Source: Bog-159 sp049516155 (GTDB lineage Bacteria; Acidobacteriota; Terriglobia; Bryobacterales; Bryobacteraceae). Taken from it: a stretch of 64,000 nt of DNA. The stretch is from assembly GCA_049516155.1 (NCBI GenBank), contig JBEKTJ010000027.1:9656-73655 (forward strand), in the 5' to 3' direction. Positions 1-10,309 of this stretch are shown here, piece by piece. The position numbers and the translations under genes were made by a program. The stretch's first letter is position 1, and every line of letters starts with the position of its first letter. Below the pieces are notes generated by a model. That model did not search any database. It was given only the letters and a program-made list of their open reading frames with translations, and was not told where the DNA came from.

Positions 1-890
<890 letters not shown>

Positions 891-892
891 GC

Positions 893-1258
893 ATGGTTCA
901 CAGCGAGGGGTTCCTGGCGATTGTCAACGACGCGAAATCGCGCGTGAAACAGATCGATATCGAGGGCTATGGCAAAATGCAGGCGTCGGGCGATCCGCAC
1001 GTGCTGATAGATGTGCGCGAGGATAACGAATGGGCCGCCGGGCACGCCGCGGGCGCGGTGCACCTGGGGAAAGGAATCATCGAGCGCGACATCGAGACCC
1101 AGGTACCGGACAAGCACGCGCGCCTGGTGCTCTACTGCGGCGGCGGATACCGCTCCGCGCTGGCCGCCGACAACCTGCGAAAGATGGGCTACACCGATGC
1201 CATTTCGCTCGATGGCGGATGGAAAGCGTGGCAGCAAGCCGGCCTGCCTGTGGCGTAG
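893..1258 (+). CDS. single-domain rhodanese-like sulfurtransferase
   Basis: A 121-residue protein covering one rhodanese domain. The motif VLIDVREDNEW marks the start of the domain, and the active-site loop LYCGGGYRSALAA has the catalytic cysteine followed by a six-residue loop, typical of enzymes that carry a persulfide. The C-terminal block SLDGGWKAWQQAGLPV is the usual end of the domain. It has no signal peptide or membrane segment, so it is probably cytoplasmic. The ATG lies 2 nt after the murA stop and an AGGAGG sits 11 nt upstream, inside the end of murA. The physiological sulfur acceptor is not evident from context. Confidence 0.9.
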   Translation: MVHSEGFLAIVNDAKSRVKQIDIEGYGKMQASGDPHVLIDVREDNEWAAGHAAGAVHLGKGIIERDIETQVPDKHARLVLYCGGGYRSALAADNLRKMGYTDAISLDGGWKAWQQAGLPVA

Positions 1259-1331
1259 TTCGATTCTCTTGGGGCCGCCGAAACGTTAATTGTTTGTACC
1301 TTGGTCCGGGAGTGATAACGTCTTCCTGCTT

Positions 1332-3554
1332 ATGCGTAGCTATGCCCTTGTGCCAGCGTTGCTGATCTGCGAATTGGCTTTCTGCCAAGCCCCGGAGGCC
1401 GTTATCCGCAGTTCCGTACGTGAAGTGCTGCTGGACGTCGTAGTGCGCGATGCGCATGGCCGCCTCATCAACGACTTGAAACCCGGCGAGATCGCCGTGT
1501 ACGAAGACGGCGTCCGTCAGGACGTTCGGTCGTTCCGGCTGGTGGCGGGTAGCGAAGTCCGCGTCGAAGACGAGAAACAAGCAGCCGAGGCCCAGGCCGC
1601 CGGAAGCCAGGCAGTCGCGCCGGACACCGCGCACCCGCCGGTGAATCCTTTGCGCACGGTGAATGTGGTCTGCCTCATCTTGAACGATCTCAACCCGGAG
1701 ACACGTGGCTTCGCGTTCGAATCGGCGCGCAAGTTTGTGATTCACGAATTGCGCCCCAATACCTTCATTGGCGTGTTCAGTCTGGACGCCGGCGGCCTGC
1801 GGCCGGTCTTTCCCTTCTCGAACAATCGCGAGCATCTACTCAAGGCGGTGGAACTGGCTGCCGTCAACCAGCTTCCGGCGGTGAACGTAGGTTCTGCGGC
1901 TGTGCTGAGCGGATTAAGCATGCAGGTGACCGGCGCTATTGCGCCACCCGGCAGCGGGACGCAAAACGCCGACGGCTCCAGTCCCGTGGATCCGTTGGGC
2001 ACGCGCGGAGATATGGGTTTCGCGGTGAACGCGGGGCTGCGTGAGATCGACGCGCTGATCGGCCTGGTCCAGCAGCTCAGTCCGCTGCCCTTTCAAAAGA
2101 CGGTGCTGCTTATGGGCACCGGACTGACGCGGCCGCCCGATCAGTTGGAATATTGGGATTCGCTGATCCATCAAGCCACTAAAGGCGGCGTCACTTTTTA
2201 TGCGCTGGATGTCTGGGGTTTGGGTATTTGCCAGGATGCGCCCAGTGGCAGTTGCCTGGCCGCGCAGTCGGCGAGTGCGCCATCGGTCGCGATGATGAAT
2301 TACGTCTCCGCCCTGAGCCAGCAACAAGGCCCCGCGAGCATTGGACAATCCGGGTCAGCCGGTTCGTCCTCGCCCAACGCGGCGCACGGCCCGCCCGCCG
2401 TGTCGCCCGCGGCGGTGATGATGGAGCTGGCGCACGAGGACGATTATGTGAAATTCACCGTGTCCAGCGCCAACCGCCAGGAAGCCATTCGCGAGTTGGC
2501 CGAGCGCACCGGCGGATTCCTGATCGCCAACACCAACAACACGGACAAGCTTCTGGCGCATGTGATGGAAGAGGTGGATACGCATTATGAGATCGCGTAT
2601 CCACCCAAATCGGAGAGCGAAGACGGGCACTTCCGAAAGGTTGAAGTGAAGCTGGCTCGGACTGGCTTGCGGGTGGAAACCCGTAGCGGTTATTTCGCCG
2701 TGCCCGATACAGGTGAACGCCCGGTGACTCCCGAAGAGATGGCCGGACTGAGAGCGCTCGACACGCAGCCTCGCCCGCACGCCTTCGATTTCCTCTCGCG
2801 GGCCTACCGCTTCCGCGAGGCGGGCGGCACGGCCCAGTATGCGATCGCCTTCGAGATGCCGATCTCCAATCTGACCGCGGCGCCCGGTCCGTTGGCGAAA
2901 ACCCACGCGTTACACGCTTCCTTGCTGGCGGTGGTGAAAGACGCGCAAGGGCAGATCGTGGACCGCGTGAGTAAAGACGTTCCGTCGGTGGTATCCGACG
3001 ATCGCCTGGGCGCCATCCAAGTAGAGCTGATGACCTACGAGCACGCCGTGAGCCTGGCGCCGGGCCAGTACACGGTGGAGACAGCGGTGGTGGACCATGA
3101 AGGCAACCGCGCCAGCACGGGAATATTGCACATCGACAATCGGGAGCGGCGGGGAGTGGGACTGAGCGATCTCACGTTAGTGCGGCGGCTGGAGCGGCTG
3201 GGGCCGCCACCGGACCCCGCGGATCCTTTCGAATACACGGGGAAGCGCGTGCTGCCCTTCGTAGCGACCCATTTGTTCTCCGGCGCGATCCCGTTTGTCT
3301 ATATGGTGATTTATCCGGAGCCGGGCAACGCGGTGGCGCCCGACCTGAGCGTGCGGCTGCTGAAGAACGGCCGGCTGCTGACCACCATCCATCCCGCACT
3401 GCCGCCGGCCGAGGATTCAGGCGCCATCCCAATGGTGATCGAGCCGACCAGCAAGCCGGGCAACTATGAAGTCCGAGCCACGGTGGCGCAGGGTGGTAGC
3501 TCAATCGAACGCAGCCTGTCTTACACCGTCTCTTATACCGTCGCGGCGAAGTGA
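1332..3554 (+). CDS. secreted VWFA-related acidobacterial protein
   Basis: A 740-residue exported protein of the family annotated as 'VWFA-related domain, acidobacterial type'. The frame is open 42 nt further upstream (TTG), but the ATG chosen gives a clean signal peptide (MRSYALVPALLICELAFCQA). The early block VVVRDAHGRLINDL...VYEDGVRQDV is characteristic of the family. It is followed by a von Willebrand A-like region (about residues 95-440, containing VNVVCLILNDLNPETRGF and FQKTVLLMGTGL) with a Ser/Gly/Pro-rich loop, and then a beta-rich C-terminal half. Function is unknown; a periplasmic or surface adhesion role is only inferred. The stop overlaps the possible upstream GTG of the next gene. 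Confidence 0.85.
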   Translation: MRSYALVPALLICELAFCQAPEAVIRSSVREVLLDVVVRDAHGRLINDLKPGEIAVYEDGVRQDVRSFRLVAGSEVRVEDEKQAAEAQAAGSQAVAPDTAHPPVNPLRTVNVVCLILNDLNPETRGFAFESARKFVIHELRPNTFIGVFSLDAGGLRPVFPFSNNREHLLKAVELAAVNQLPAVNVGSAAVLSGLSMQVTGAIAPPGSGTQNADGSSPVDPLGTRGDMGFAVNAGLREIDALIGLVQQLSPLPFQKTVLLMGTGLTRPPDQLEYWDSLIHQATKGGVTFYALDVWGLGICQDAPSGSCLAAQSASAPSVAMMNYVSALSQQQGPASIGQSGSAGSSSPNAAHGPPAVSPAAVMMELAHEDDYVKFTVSSANRQEAIRELAERTGGFLIANTNNTDKLLAHVMEEVDTHYEIAYPPKSESEDGHFRKVEVKLARTGLRVETRSGYFAVPDTGERPVTPEEMAGLRALDTQPRPHAFDFLSRAYRFREAGGTAQYAIAFEMPISNLTAAPGPLAKTHALHASLLAVVKDAQGQIVDRVSKDVPSVVSDDRLGAIQVELMTYEHAVSLAPGQYTVETAVVDHEGNRASTGILHIDNRERRGVGLSDLTLVRRLERLGPPPDPADPFEYTGKRVLPFVATHLFSGAIPFVYMVIYPEPGNAVAPDLSVRLLKNGRLLTTIHPALPPAEDSGAIPMVIEPTSKPGNYEVRATVAQGGSSIERSLSYTVSYTVAAK

Positions 3555-3583
3555 ACCGGCGCCTGCTACACTGGCAGGCAAAC

Positions 3584-5224
3584 ATGCTTACATCCGGATT
3601 TCGCAAACAATTGTTTTTGCTGATGTTTTTGTTGCCCGCCTGGGGACAGCCGAAGCTGGACCTCGGCCTCGTCTCGCGCATCAAGACCGAAGCCTACGAT
3701 CATTCCAAAGTCATGGATCATCTATCATGGCTGAGCGACGTTTACGGGCCGCGGTTGACCGCCTCGCCGGAGTTCTTTCAAGCCGCCGACTGGGCTGCCG
3801 GAAGGCTGCGCGAGATTGGTCTCAGCAACGTGCACTTGGAACCGTGGGGACCGTTCGGCCGCAGTTGGTCGGCGGAGCAGTGGTCGGTTGAGATGATTGA
3901 GCCTCGCTACGCGCCGTTGAACGCGACTCCACTTGCCTGGAGCGCCGGCACCAACGGCCCCCTCGCTGGTGAAACGATCCTTGCGCCGCTGAAACGAACC
4001 TACGATCCGAAGAAGGCGCGCGAGGAGTTGGCGGCTTACCGGAAAGAATGGACCGGCAAACTGCGTGGCAAGTTCGTGATGTTGCGGGACGCCAAGATTC
4101 CGGACGAACAAACCAATCCGCAGTTCCACCGCTACACGGATGCCCAACTGGCGGACATTGCCGCCGCGCCGGAGCATGCCGCGAAGAACTATGCCAAGCT
4201 GGCGGACTTGACTTGGCCGGACGACCCGGCGGAACTTGGCAAATTCTTCCAACGCCTGCCGGAATCCGTGTTCGACGAATTGTTCGATGTAATGATACAG
4301 TTGGCGACCGAGCGGAACCGGTTTTTTGTAGACGAGGGCGTATTGGGCCTGCTGATGCGGGACGACCGTTCGCACGATGGCACAACCAACGCCGAAGCGG
4401 CAGGATCGCACAAGAGCGCCGATCCGCTGGCGCCGCCTACATTTATCCTTACGGCGGAACAGTACAACCGTATGGCGCGCGTGATGGAGAAGAAGACGCC
4501 GGTGCGGGTGCGCGTGTCACTGAAGGTGCGGACCTCCGACGCTGACGTCAATTCCGCCAACATCATCGGCGAAATTCCAGGCGGCAGCAAGAAAGACGAG
4601 GTGGTGATGATTGGTGCGCACTTCGATTCCTGGCACGCCGGAACGGGCGCCACAGACAACGGCGCCGGCAGCGCGGTGATGATCGAGGTGATGCGCATTC
4701 TGAAGGCGCTCAACGCGAGTTTGGACCGTACGGTGCGGATCGGGTTGTGGAGCGGCGAAGAGGAAGGGTTGTACGGATCGGAAGCGTATGTGAAGCAGCA
4801 TTTCGGCGACGCCAAAACCATGAAGCTTCTGCCCGATCACGCCAAGCTCTCCGGCTATTTCAATCTGGATAATGGCAGCGGCAAGATTCGCGGCGTGTAT
4901 TTGCAGGGGAACGATGCGATGCGTCCGCTGTTTGAAGCGTGGCTCGCGCCGTTCCGCGATGAGGGCGCCACGACCATCACCATCAAGGACACTGGCGGTA
5001 CGGACCATCTGTCATTCGATGCTGTGGGTCTGCCGGGATTCCAGTTCATTCAAGACCCGCTGGATTACGGCACGGTGACGCACCATTCCAGCATGGACAC
5101 TTACGATCACGCGGTGCCGTCCGATCTGATGGAGGCTTCGGCGGTGATCGCGGCGGTGGTTTACCAGGCAGCCAATAGTGAGCAGATGCTGCCGCGCAAA
5201 GAATTGCCTAAGGTCGCCCCTTGA
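3584..5224 (+). CDS. secreted M28-family zinc peptidase
   Basis: Exported metallopeptidase of 546 residues. The start chosen (ATG) yields MLTSGFRKQLFLLMFLLPAWGQ, a signal peptide; an alternative GTG 33 nt upstream overlaps the previous stop. The M28 zinc-site motifs are present: GAHFDSWHAGTGATDNGAG (zinc ligands near H346 and bridging D358), WSGEEEGLYGSEAY (catalytic E392 and ligand E393), a later D in FNLDNGSG, and a final H in VTHHSSMDTYDHA. An insert between residues 150 and 330 includes the protease-associated-like region that precedes the catalytic domain. Family members are aminopeptidases or carboxypeptidases; specificity is not predictable here. It is in line with the VWFA gene and convergent with the GH31 gene, with 10 nt between stops. 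Confidence 0.9.
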   Translation: MLTSGFRKQLFLLMFLLPAWGQPKLDLGLVSRIKTEAYDHSKVMDHLSWLSDVYGPRLTASPEFFQAADWAAGRLREIGLSNVHLEPWGPFGRSWSAEQWSVEMIEPRYAPLNATPLAWSAGTNGPLAGETILAPLKRTYDPKKAREELAAYRKEWTGKLRGKFVMLRDAKIPDEQTNPQFHRYTDAQLADIAAAPEHAAKNYAKLADLTWPDDPAELGKFFQRLPESVFDELFDVMIQLATERNRFFVDEGVLGLLMRDDRSHDGTTNAEAAGSHKSADPLAPPTFILTAEQYNRMARVMEKKTPVRVRVSLKVRTSDADVNSANIIGEIPGGSKKDEVVMIGAHFDSWHAGTGATDNGAGSAVMIEVMRILKALNASLDRTVRIGLWSGEEEGLYGSEAYVKQHFGDAKTMKLLPDHAKLSGYFNLDNGSGKIRGVYLQGNDAMRPLFEAWLAPFRDEGATTITIKDTGGTDHLSFDAVGLPGFQFIQDPLDYGTVTHHSSMDTYDHAVPSDLMEASAVIAAVVYQAANSEQMLPRKELPKVAP

Positions 5225-5234
5225 CGGTCCCGGC

Positions 5235-7568
5235 TCAGTAGGCCGTCACTGCGACGCGTTTTCCGGAGTACTGCACAACTTTGTCCGGCTGGGCAGTCTG
5301 ACCGATTCCCACGCCGTGTCCTTCCCCTACGAAAACCACGCGGAACGTGCGTGACTCCAACATGCCCGGGAACTGGCCCTTGCGCTCGCCAATGGTCAGA
5401 CTGCGCGCGGCTTCGTCCCAATGGATGGGGATGGTGGCGTATACGCCCTTTTCGTAATCGTAATTATCGTTCTCGTCTTCGTAGAGCGCAAAAGCGCCGT
5501 CGGCGCCGCGATAAATGCGCAGCTCGATCGGGTCCGCGGGCTTCTCGGCCGCATACTCGACATCCGGTCCCATGGGAACTATCGACCCGGCGCGAACGTA
5601 TAGCGGCAAGCTGTCGAGCGTGGCGGGCGCGTCGATGGATTGCCCACCGTCCGCCGCGTGTCCACTCCAAAAGTCGTACCACTTTGTTTTCGGCAGATAC
5701 AGGTGGCGGGTGGTGGCGCCTGGTTCGGTCACAGGGTTTACCAGGATCGCCGGCCCATAAAGGAACTGATCGCCGATGTTTTGGGCGCGGACATCCGCCC
5801 GGAAATCCATTACCAGCGGGCGCATCGGTGTGTAACTCTGGCTGGTGGTCATCCACGCAACTGAATAGATGTATGGCATTAACTCATAGCGCAGGCGGTC
5901 GAACTTAGTTAGGATCGACTGGGCTTCCGGTCCGTAGGACCATAGCTCGTTCTGATTGGTGGTGCGGGTTCCGTGTACGCGGAAGATGGGACAAAACGTG
6001 CCGTACTGAAACCAACGCACGAATAGCTCCCGGTAAGCCGGGTCGTTCGGATTGCCGATGAAGAAGCCGCCGATATCCGTGGTCCAGTAGGGAATGCCGG
6101 ATAACGAGAAATTTAAGCCGGCGGGTATCTGACGTTTGTATGTCTCGAAATCCGAGAGTATATCGCCGGACCACGCGGTCACCGAATTCCGTTGCGCGCC
6201 CGCGAAGGCCGATCGGGAAAGGATGAATACGCGCTTGCGGTCGCTGGCCTTGCGCTGGCCGTCATAGACCGCGGCGGTGGTCATCAGCGGGAAGATGTTG
6301 GCATAACGCGCGCCGCTGCCGATGGCCAGTTTGTTGTTCAGCATCAGGTTTTCCTCGCGGCCCTCGGTCTCAGGTTCGGTAGTGTCGAGCCACCAGGCGT
6401 CCGCGCCGATTTGGAACAGCGCCTTGTCCATCAGGTTCCAATAATAAGCGCGGGCCGCCGGATTTGTGGCGTCGTATACGGCCATGCCCGCGGGATGGTA
6501 CGCGCGCGCCTTGGTGCGGTCGATGAAGTAGCCGCGCTTGTCCATGTCGGCATAGGTGGCTGTGCCGGGATCGAAGTATGGCCACACCGAGATCATCAGA
6601 TGGAAATTGTTGCGGTGCAGATCGTCGATCATGCCCTTGGCGTCGGGGTAGTTCTTGTTGAAGACGAACTCGCCTTTGGTAGTCCACCAGAACCAATCCT
6701 GCACGATGTTATCGACCGGAATGTGGAGTTCACGGTACTTGTGCGCTACGTCCAAGATTTCCTGCTGCGACTGATACTTGTTCTTGCATTGCCAGAAACC
6801 GTACGCCCACTTGCCGAACATGGGAGCCGCCCCGGTAAGTTCCCGGTATCCGGCGACGATCTTATCGAAGTCCGGGCCGTAAAGGAAGTAGTAGTCGATG
6901 GTATCGGCCACTTCCGAACTGATATACAGCGAATGCACGAAACGATTGTTGAAACGGCATCTGGATGCGTTGTTCCAGAACAGGCCATAGCCGTTGCTGG
7001 ATACCAGCAGAGGCACCGCGATGCTGGTGTTGTCCTGGGATACATCCACCGAGTCGCCGCGATAATTCCACACGCCCGCCTGGTGCTGGCCAAGCCCGTA
7101 GAGAGCTTCCTCGGAGCCGTATATGGAAATATTGTCTTCCGCATGATAGGTTTCTTCGCCGTTAACCCTCGCGGGAGTCATGGTCTTGGGCCCCTCCGTC
7201 ACGAGCTTCTTTCCCGACAGTTCGCTGTATGCGATGACGCCGTCGCGGCGAGTGATCGTCACCCTCAATCGCGGAGTGACAAGGACAATTTCGTCGCCGG
7301 TAGATTCCAGCTTCCACTGGGCCGCGGGCCAGGCGGTTTTCGTGACTACATATTCCATCTGCTTCGGAAACGAGGAGGTCGGCGAATACTGGACGTGGAT
7401 GATGGAATCGGTCGCAACCTCGATCCGCATGGCACCGGACAGCATGGTCAATTCCACACCGTTGGGCTGCTCGCGAACGCCGGTGACGGGGTTAGGCGGA
7501 ATCCACTGAGCGGGGAGGCTGGCGGCAAGGGCTAGCAGAGCTAGGGCGGGGAACAGCAGTTTCCGCAT
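5235..7568 (-). CDS. secreted glycoside hydrolase family 31 (alpha-glucosidase/alpha-xylosidase)
   Basis: A 777-residue exported retaining alpha-glycosidase. The frame remains open about 600 nt upstream, but MRKLLFPALALLALAASLPAQ is a proper signal peptide, and the upstream part overlaps other genes, so this ATG is chosen. Order of parts: N-terminal beta-sandwich (residues 25-250, with EEALYGLGQHQAGVWNYRG), (beta/alpha)8 barrel with DNIVQDWFWW, the nucleophile in AWWLDTTEPE (about D395), the acid/base in VTAWSGDI (about D469), GGFFIGNP and RVHGTRTTNQNE, and a C-terminal beta domain with LYEDENDNYDYEKG. It fits bacterial xyloglucan or oligosaccharide alpha-xylosidases, although alpha-glucosidase activity is equally possible. 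Its start faces the DUF983 gene, 20 nt away. Confidence 0.93.
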   Translation of the reverse strand: MRKLLFPALALLALAASLPAQWIPPNPVTGVREQPNGVELTMLSGAMRIEVATDSIIHVQYSPTSSFPKQMEYVVTKTAWPAAQWKLESTGDEIVLVTPRLRVTITRRDGVIAYSELSGKKLVTEGPKTMTPARVNGEETYHAEDNISIYGSEEALYGLGQHQAGVWNYRGDSVDVSQDNTSIAVPLLVSSNGYGLFWNNASRCRFNNRFVHSLYISSEVADTIDYYFLYGPDFDKIVAGYRELTGAAPMFGKWAYGFWQCKNKYQSQQEILDVAHKYRELHIPVDNIVQDWFWWTTKGEFVFNKNYPDAKGMIDDLHRNNFHLMISVWPYFDPGTATYADMDKRGYFIDRTKARAYHPAGMAVYDATNPAARAYYWNLMDKALFQIGADAWWLDTTEPETEGREENLMLNNKLAIGSGARYANIFPLMTTAAVYDGQRKASDRKRVFILSRSAFAGAQRNSVTAWSGDILSDFETYKRQIPAGLNFSLSGIPYWTTDIGGFFIGNPNDPAYRELFVRWFQYGTFCPIFRVHGTRTTNQNELWSYGPEAQSILTKFDRLRYELMPYIYSVAWMTTSQSYTPMRPLVMDFRADVRAQNIGDQFLYGPAILVNPVTEPGATTRHLYLPKTKWYDFWSGHAADGGQSIDAPATLDSLPLYVRAGSIVPMGPDVEYAAEKPADPIELRIYRGADGAFALYEDENDNYDYEKGVYATIPIHWDEAARSLTIGERKGQFPGMLESRTFRVVFVGEGHGVGIGQTAQPDKVVQYSGKRVAVTAY

Positions 7569-7588
7569 AAACCGGATAGTATCAGAAG

Positions 7589-7960
7589 GTGGCCACGCGA
7601 TCGCAGACGGTTTCGGCGACGGAAGGCATCCGGCGGCAGCTTTGCCCAAGATGCCGGGCAGGTGCGATCTTCCGCGGTCCGGTGTATCGAGGTCCACTGG
7701 CGATGCGGGACGATTGTCCGGTTTGCGGGCTGAAATTCGAGCGGGAGCAAGGCTACTTTCTGGGCGCAATGTATGTGAGCTACGGGTTGTCGATCCCGCC
7801 CGTGCTACTGTTGATACTGCTGATTCGGACGCTGAGCGGTTGGCCGATTGATTGGTCGATCGGGGCGGCGTTTCTAGTGTATCTGCCCTTCGCGCCAGTG
7901 GTGGCCCGTGTCGCACGGGTAGTTTGGATGTACGTGGATCAGAGCTTTGACCCGCGGTAA
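7589..7960 (+). CDS. DUF983 zinc-ribbon membrane protein
   Basis: A 123-residue protein with the DUF983 pattern: a CPRCRAG motif, then CPVCGL about 28 residues on (a four-cysteine zinc ribbon), followed by two hydrophobic spans (about 60-80, SIPPVLLLILLIRTL, and 88-112). DUF983 proteins are inner-membrane proteins of unknown function, often near cytochrome oxidase assembly genes, but that context is absent here. The GTG start has an AGAAGG that nearly touches it, so the true start is uncertain; no later start keeps the first cysteine pair. Confidence 0.8.
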   Translation: MATRSQTVSATEGIRRQLCPRCRAGAIFRGPVYRGPLAMRDDCPVCGLKFEREQGYFLGAMYVSYGLSIPPVLLLILLIRTLSGWPIDWSIGAAFLVYLPFAPVVARVARVVWMYVDQSFDPR

Positions 7961-7974
7961 ACCGGCGTTCGATG

Positions 7975-8190
7975 CGCGGAAATGCCGGATTCGCCATGAT
8001 GTCGTAACCCACCGAATTGAAGGCTTTCACCACCCAGGCGCCGCGCGGTCCCACCAGCCTTGGCAAATCAGTTGGCGCATCGCGTCCGACGCGGATGGCG
8101 CGAGCCGAATATAACGTCATGACCCGCTTGCGCCCACCGGACGCCGAGCGTGCCTCCGACATTGCCGGAACCAATGATGGGGATCTTCAT
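7975..8190 (-). pseudogene. relic of an F420-dependent NADP oxidoreductase
   Basis: Two pieces of one gene family appear in different frames. From the ATG the frame reads MKIPIIGSGNVGGTLGVRW then AQAGHDVIFGSRHP, a textbook Rossmann start with GxGxxG, and stops 40 codons in. In another frame the sequence continues with LPRLVGPRGAWVVKAFNSVG and YDIMANPAF, which corresponds to the 'VVKAFNT.G..IM..P' block normally about 60 residues further on. The middle and the whole C-terminal half are missing. The relic's ATG overlaps the DinB stop in an ATGA arrangement, so it was once translationally coupled. Family assignment rests on the two motif blocks. Confidence 0.75.
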
Positions 8191-8705
8191 AACCCCGCTC
8201 CTCTGATCTCCCGGATCTGGCCGGCATGCCGCAGCGGATGGACTGCGATCAATAGCAGAGCCTCATAGCAGTTAATCGTTCCCAGCAGAGGATGTTTCAT
8301 CGCCATCGAGCGCAGGTCGTCGCCGCAGGTTTCCACCAGCCTGACGGTCCGTTCGCGCGCGGCCAGAAAGCTCTCCACCGCTTTTGCCAGCGTAGCGGCG
8401 CGCCCTAACGGTCTGCCCTCTTCCGGCGAGATTAGGGGAGTCGTCCGATTCGCGCCCCGCGCCAGGATTACGGCTTCCCGCTTTGCGTTTACGACGGGCG
8501 TGCCCGAATGCTTTGCCTGCGTAATTTGCGTAAGCAGGAAGTCCTCGGAGACAGCCAGATGTTCCACGCATTCGACGACCGACCAGCGGCCCGGCGCGGG
8601 GCTGATGCCCGCCAGGTCTTCGGGAAGTCCCCGCACAGCTTCCAGCAAGGCATCCCGGCCTGTAGCAAGTTCGCGCAGGATGGCGGCCTTCTCATGCGTC
8701 AGCAT
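8187..8705 (-). CDS. DinB-family (DinB_2) four-helix protein
   Basis: A 172-residue protein with the DinB/YfiT-like pattern: GRWSVVECVEHLAVSEDFLL near residues 40-60 and IAVHPLRHAGQIREI near the C-terminus. These supply the three histidines that bind a metal in this fold. Some members are thiol-dependent S-transferases, others have no known activity. The ATG is placed directly at MLTHEKAAIL. The stop overlaps the start of the F420-reductase relic downstream, suggesting a former two-gene operon. Confidence 0.85.
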   Translation of the reverse strand: MLTHEKAAILRELATGRDALLEAVRGLPEDLAGISPAPGRWSVVECVEHLAVSEDFLLTQITQAKHSGTPVVNAKREAVILARGANRTTPLISPEEGRPLGRAATLAKAVESFLAARERTVRLVETCGDDLRSMAMKHPLLGTINCYEALLLIAVHPLRHAGQIREIRGAGL

Positions 8706-8820
8706 ATACGCTACGGCTGGTTCGGGAAAGGCCAGAGTGTATATGTCACAGTTTCTTGTCCGCCAATCGCTGGTGCTTGGGCGCGTGCTCCACCCCTCTG
8801 GCGATTCAGGGTATCATACC

Positions 8821-8842
8821 GGCGGCTCCCTAAGAAGCCGCC
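8821..8842 (-). terminator. stem-loop downstream of the GloVer gene
   Basis: GGCGGCT and AGCCGCC form a 7-bp stem around an 8-nt loop, about 30 nt after the stop of the upstream minus-strand gene. It has no T-tract, so it may instead be one of the small intergenic hairpins seen elsewhere in the window. A short palindrome (GGTATCATACC) lies beside it. Confidence 0.4.
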
Positions 8843-8872
8843 ATGTGTCGCTCATCGCTCCGATTGCAGGAA

Positions 8873-10309
8873 TCACGGCGTGAACTGAAACACTGTGCCG
8901 CATCCGATATTGCCCTGCGCTGGACAACCGGTCCCGCCACCCACCGATGTAGTGCCGTAGAGTGTGCCATCTGGCCCTAAGATCAGGCCCCATTGCGGCG
9001 TGAGTCCGTCAGTGCCGCCTTGAAACGAGTACAGCATGCTCTGCACCCAGGCTCCGCCCTTCTCAATCGGAGGGGTCAGTTCGAAGATCGTGCCAGGAAA
9101 ATAGTAGCCCATCTGGAGATTCGGGTCTCCGCCACCATAGGTCGTACCGTAGATGGAGCCATTGCCTCCGACCACAAAACCGCCGTTCGGGTAGGTTCCG
9201 CCTGGAATGCCATACAAGTTTCCCGGGTCGAAGCTGGTGAGGATGGTCTCAGTCCACGCTGCTCCTGAGGTCGTGGGAGGCGTAAGTTCATAAATCGCCC
9301 CATAGTTGAACGTGCCGCCTCCGGCTGCGCCGAGCAACGCACCACTCGAAAGGAGATTGAGGATTCCGGCCGGATTATAGCCGTCCGTAGCGCCGGGGAA
9401 GGCGTACAATACCGTCTCCGTATAAGGATCTCCCGAGGCGGCCGGCGGTGTAATCTGATAGACCGTGCCGCAGCCGGCCCCACTGTTGCAGCTCGTGCCG
9501 CCTCCGGAATTGGTTTCGCCATACAGTATCCCCGACTTGCCGGGTATAACACCGTAATACGGAAAAGAGCCGTCACTTCCGCCCTTGAACGAATAGGTGC
9601 TGGCGAATTTTTCTTTTGTCGTGGACGTGGCGAGGGTCAGCTTAAATACCGTCCCATCGCTTAACGTCCCGCCATCGGATGTCGTCCCGTAAAGGGAGCC
9701 GCCGAGCAGGATGAGTCCGCTGCCCGGGTAGGCCCCGTCAGTACAATCGGATTGCGCGCAGAAGCTGTACAGGGTACTTTCCTTCCATGCGGCGCCCGAG
9801 GTTGCCGGCGGGGTGAGTTGGAACACGACACCGGAGCCACTGCCGGCGCTTGCGCCCTTTCCCCCGGCTAATGCCGTTCCGTATAGGATGCCGCCTGTCC
9901 CCGCAACTAGGCTGTTCGGGAAGGCGCCGTCCGCGCCACCTTTGAAAGCATATAAGATAGTCTCGGTCCAGGCGCCGCCCGCAGAAACCGGAGGAGTCAG
10001 CTCGAATACGATGCCGCAGCCCACTACAGCTCCGTTGGACCAATAAATAGTGCAGTCGCCGCCACCCCCAACCTGGGTCGTACCATAGAGCACGCCGCCA
10101 GATCCGGCCACCAGTCCGGAGATAACATTCTCCCCATCGCTGCCCCCCTGGAACGCATAGAGCACGGTTTCGCCCGTTTGCGCCGCCATTGGCACGGCGA
10201 ATAACCCTGTGCCCAGTAAGGCCAGAATGCATCGGCCGGCCATTAATCGAATTCGGTCACCGTATTTAGAGTCGCTAAGCGCGCTTCCACTTTTCCGTTC
10301 TGTCGTCAT
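8873..10309 (-). CDS. exported GloVer tandem-repeat protein
   Basis: A 478-residue protein made almost entirely of repeats of about 40-55 residues with a G.LYGTT..GG core followed by GTVF.LTPP and ETVLYAF.GG.DG. This is the 'choice-anchor tandem repeat GloVer-containing' pattern, probably beta-propeller-like. The ATG has AGGAAGG 11 nt upstream, which supports it over the internal ATG at MAGRCILALLG; either way a signal peptide ending at AAQTG follows. Many cysteine pairs (CTIYWSNGAVVGC, CNSGAGC, CPAQGNIGC) suggest disulfides outside the cytoplasm. Function is unknown. A second family member lies near 55 kb. Confidence 0.8.
   Translation of the reverse strand: MTTERKSGSALSDSKYGDRIRLMAGRCILALLGTGLFAVPMAAQTGETVLYAFQGGSDGENVISGLVAGSGGVLYGTTQVGGGGDCTIYWSNGAVVGCGIVFELTPPVSAGGAWTETILYAFKGGADGAFPNSLVAGTGGILYGTALAGGKGASAGSGSGVVFQLTPPATSGAAWKESTLYSFCAQSDCTDGAYPGSGLILLGGSLYGTTSDGGTLSDGTVFKLTLATSTTKEKFASTYSFKGGSDGSFPYYGVIPGKSGILYGETNSGGGTSCNSGAGCGTVYQITPPAASGDPYTETVLYAFPGATDGYNPAGILNLLSSGALLGAAGGGTFNYGAIYELTPPTTSGAAWTETILTSFDPGNLYGIPGGTYPNGGFVVGGNGSIYGTTYGGGDPNLQMGYYFPGTIFELTPPIEKGGAWVQSMLYSFQGGTDGLTPQWGLILGPDGTLYGTTSVGGGTGCPAQGNIGCGTVFQFTP

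Noticed and set aside
6192..7535. A 447-codon plus-strand frame antisense to the GH31 gene
   Set aside because: Codon-periodicity shadow of GH31; its translation has no recognisable domain and no ribosome site.
7569..8174. Upstream extension of the GH31 reading frame to a 979-residue protein
   Set aside because: The extension overlaps the DUF983 gene and the F420-reductase relic, and the chosen ATG gives a clean signal peptide.
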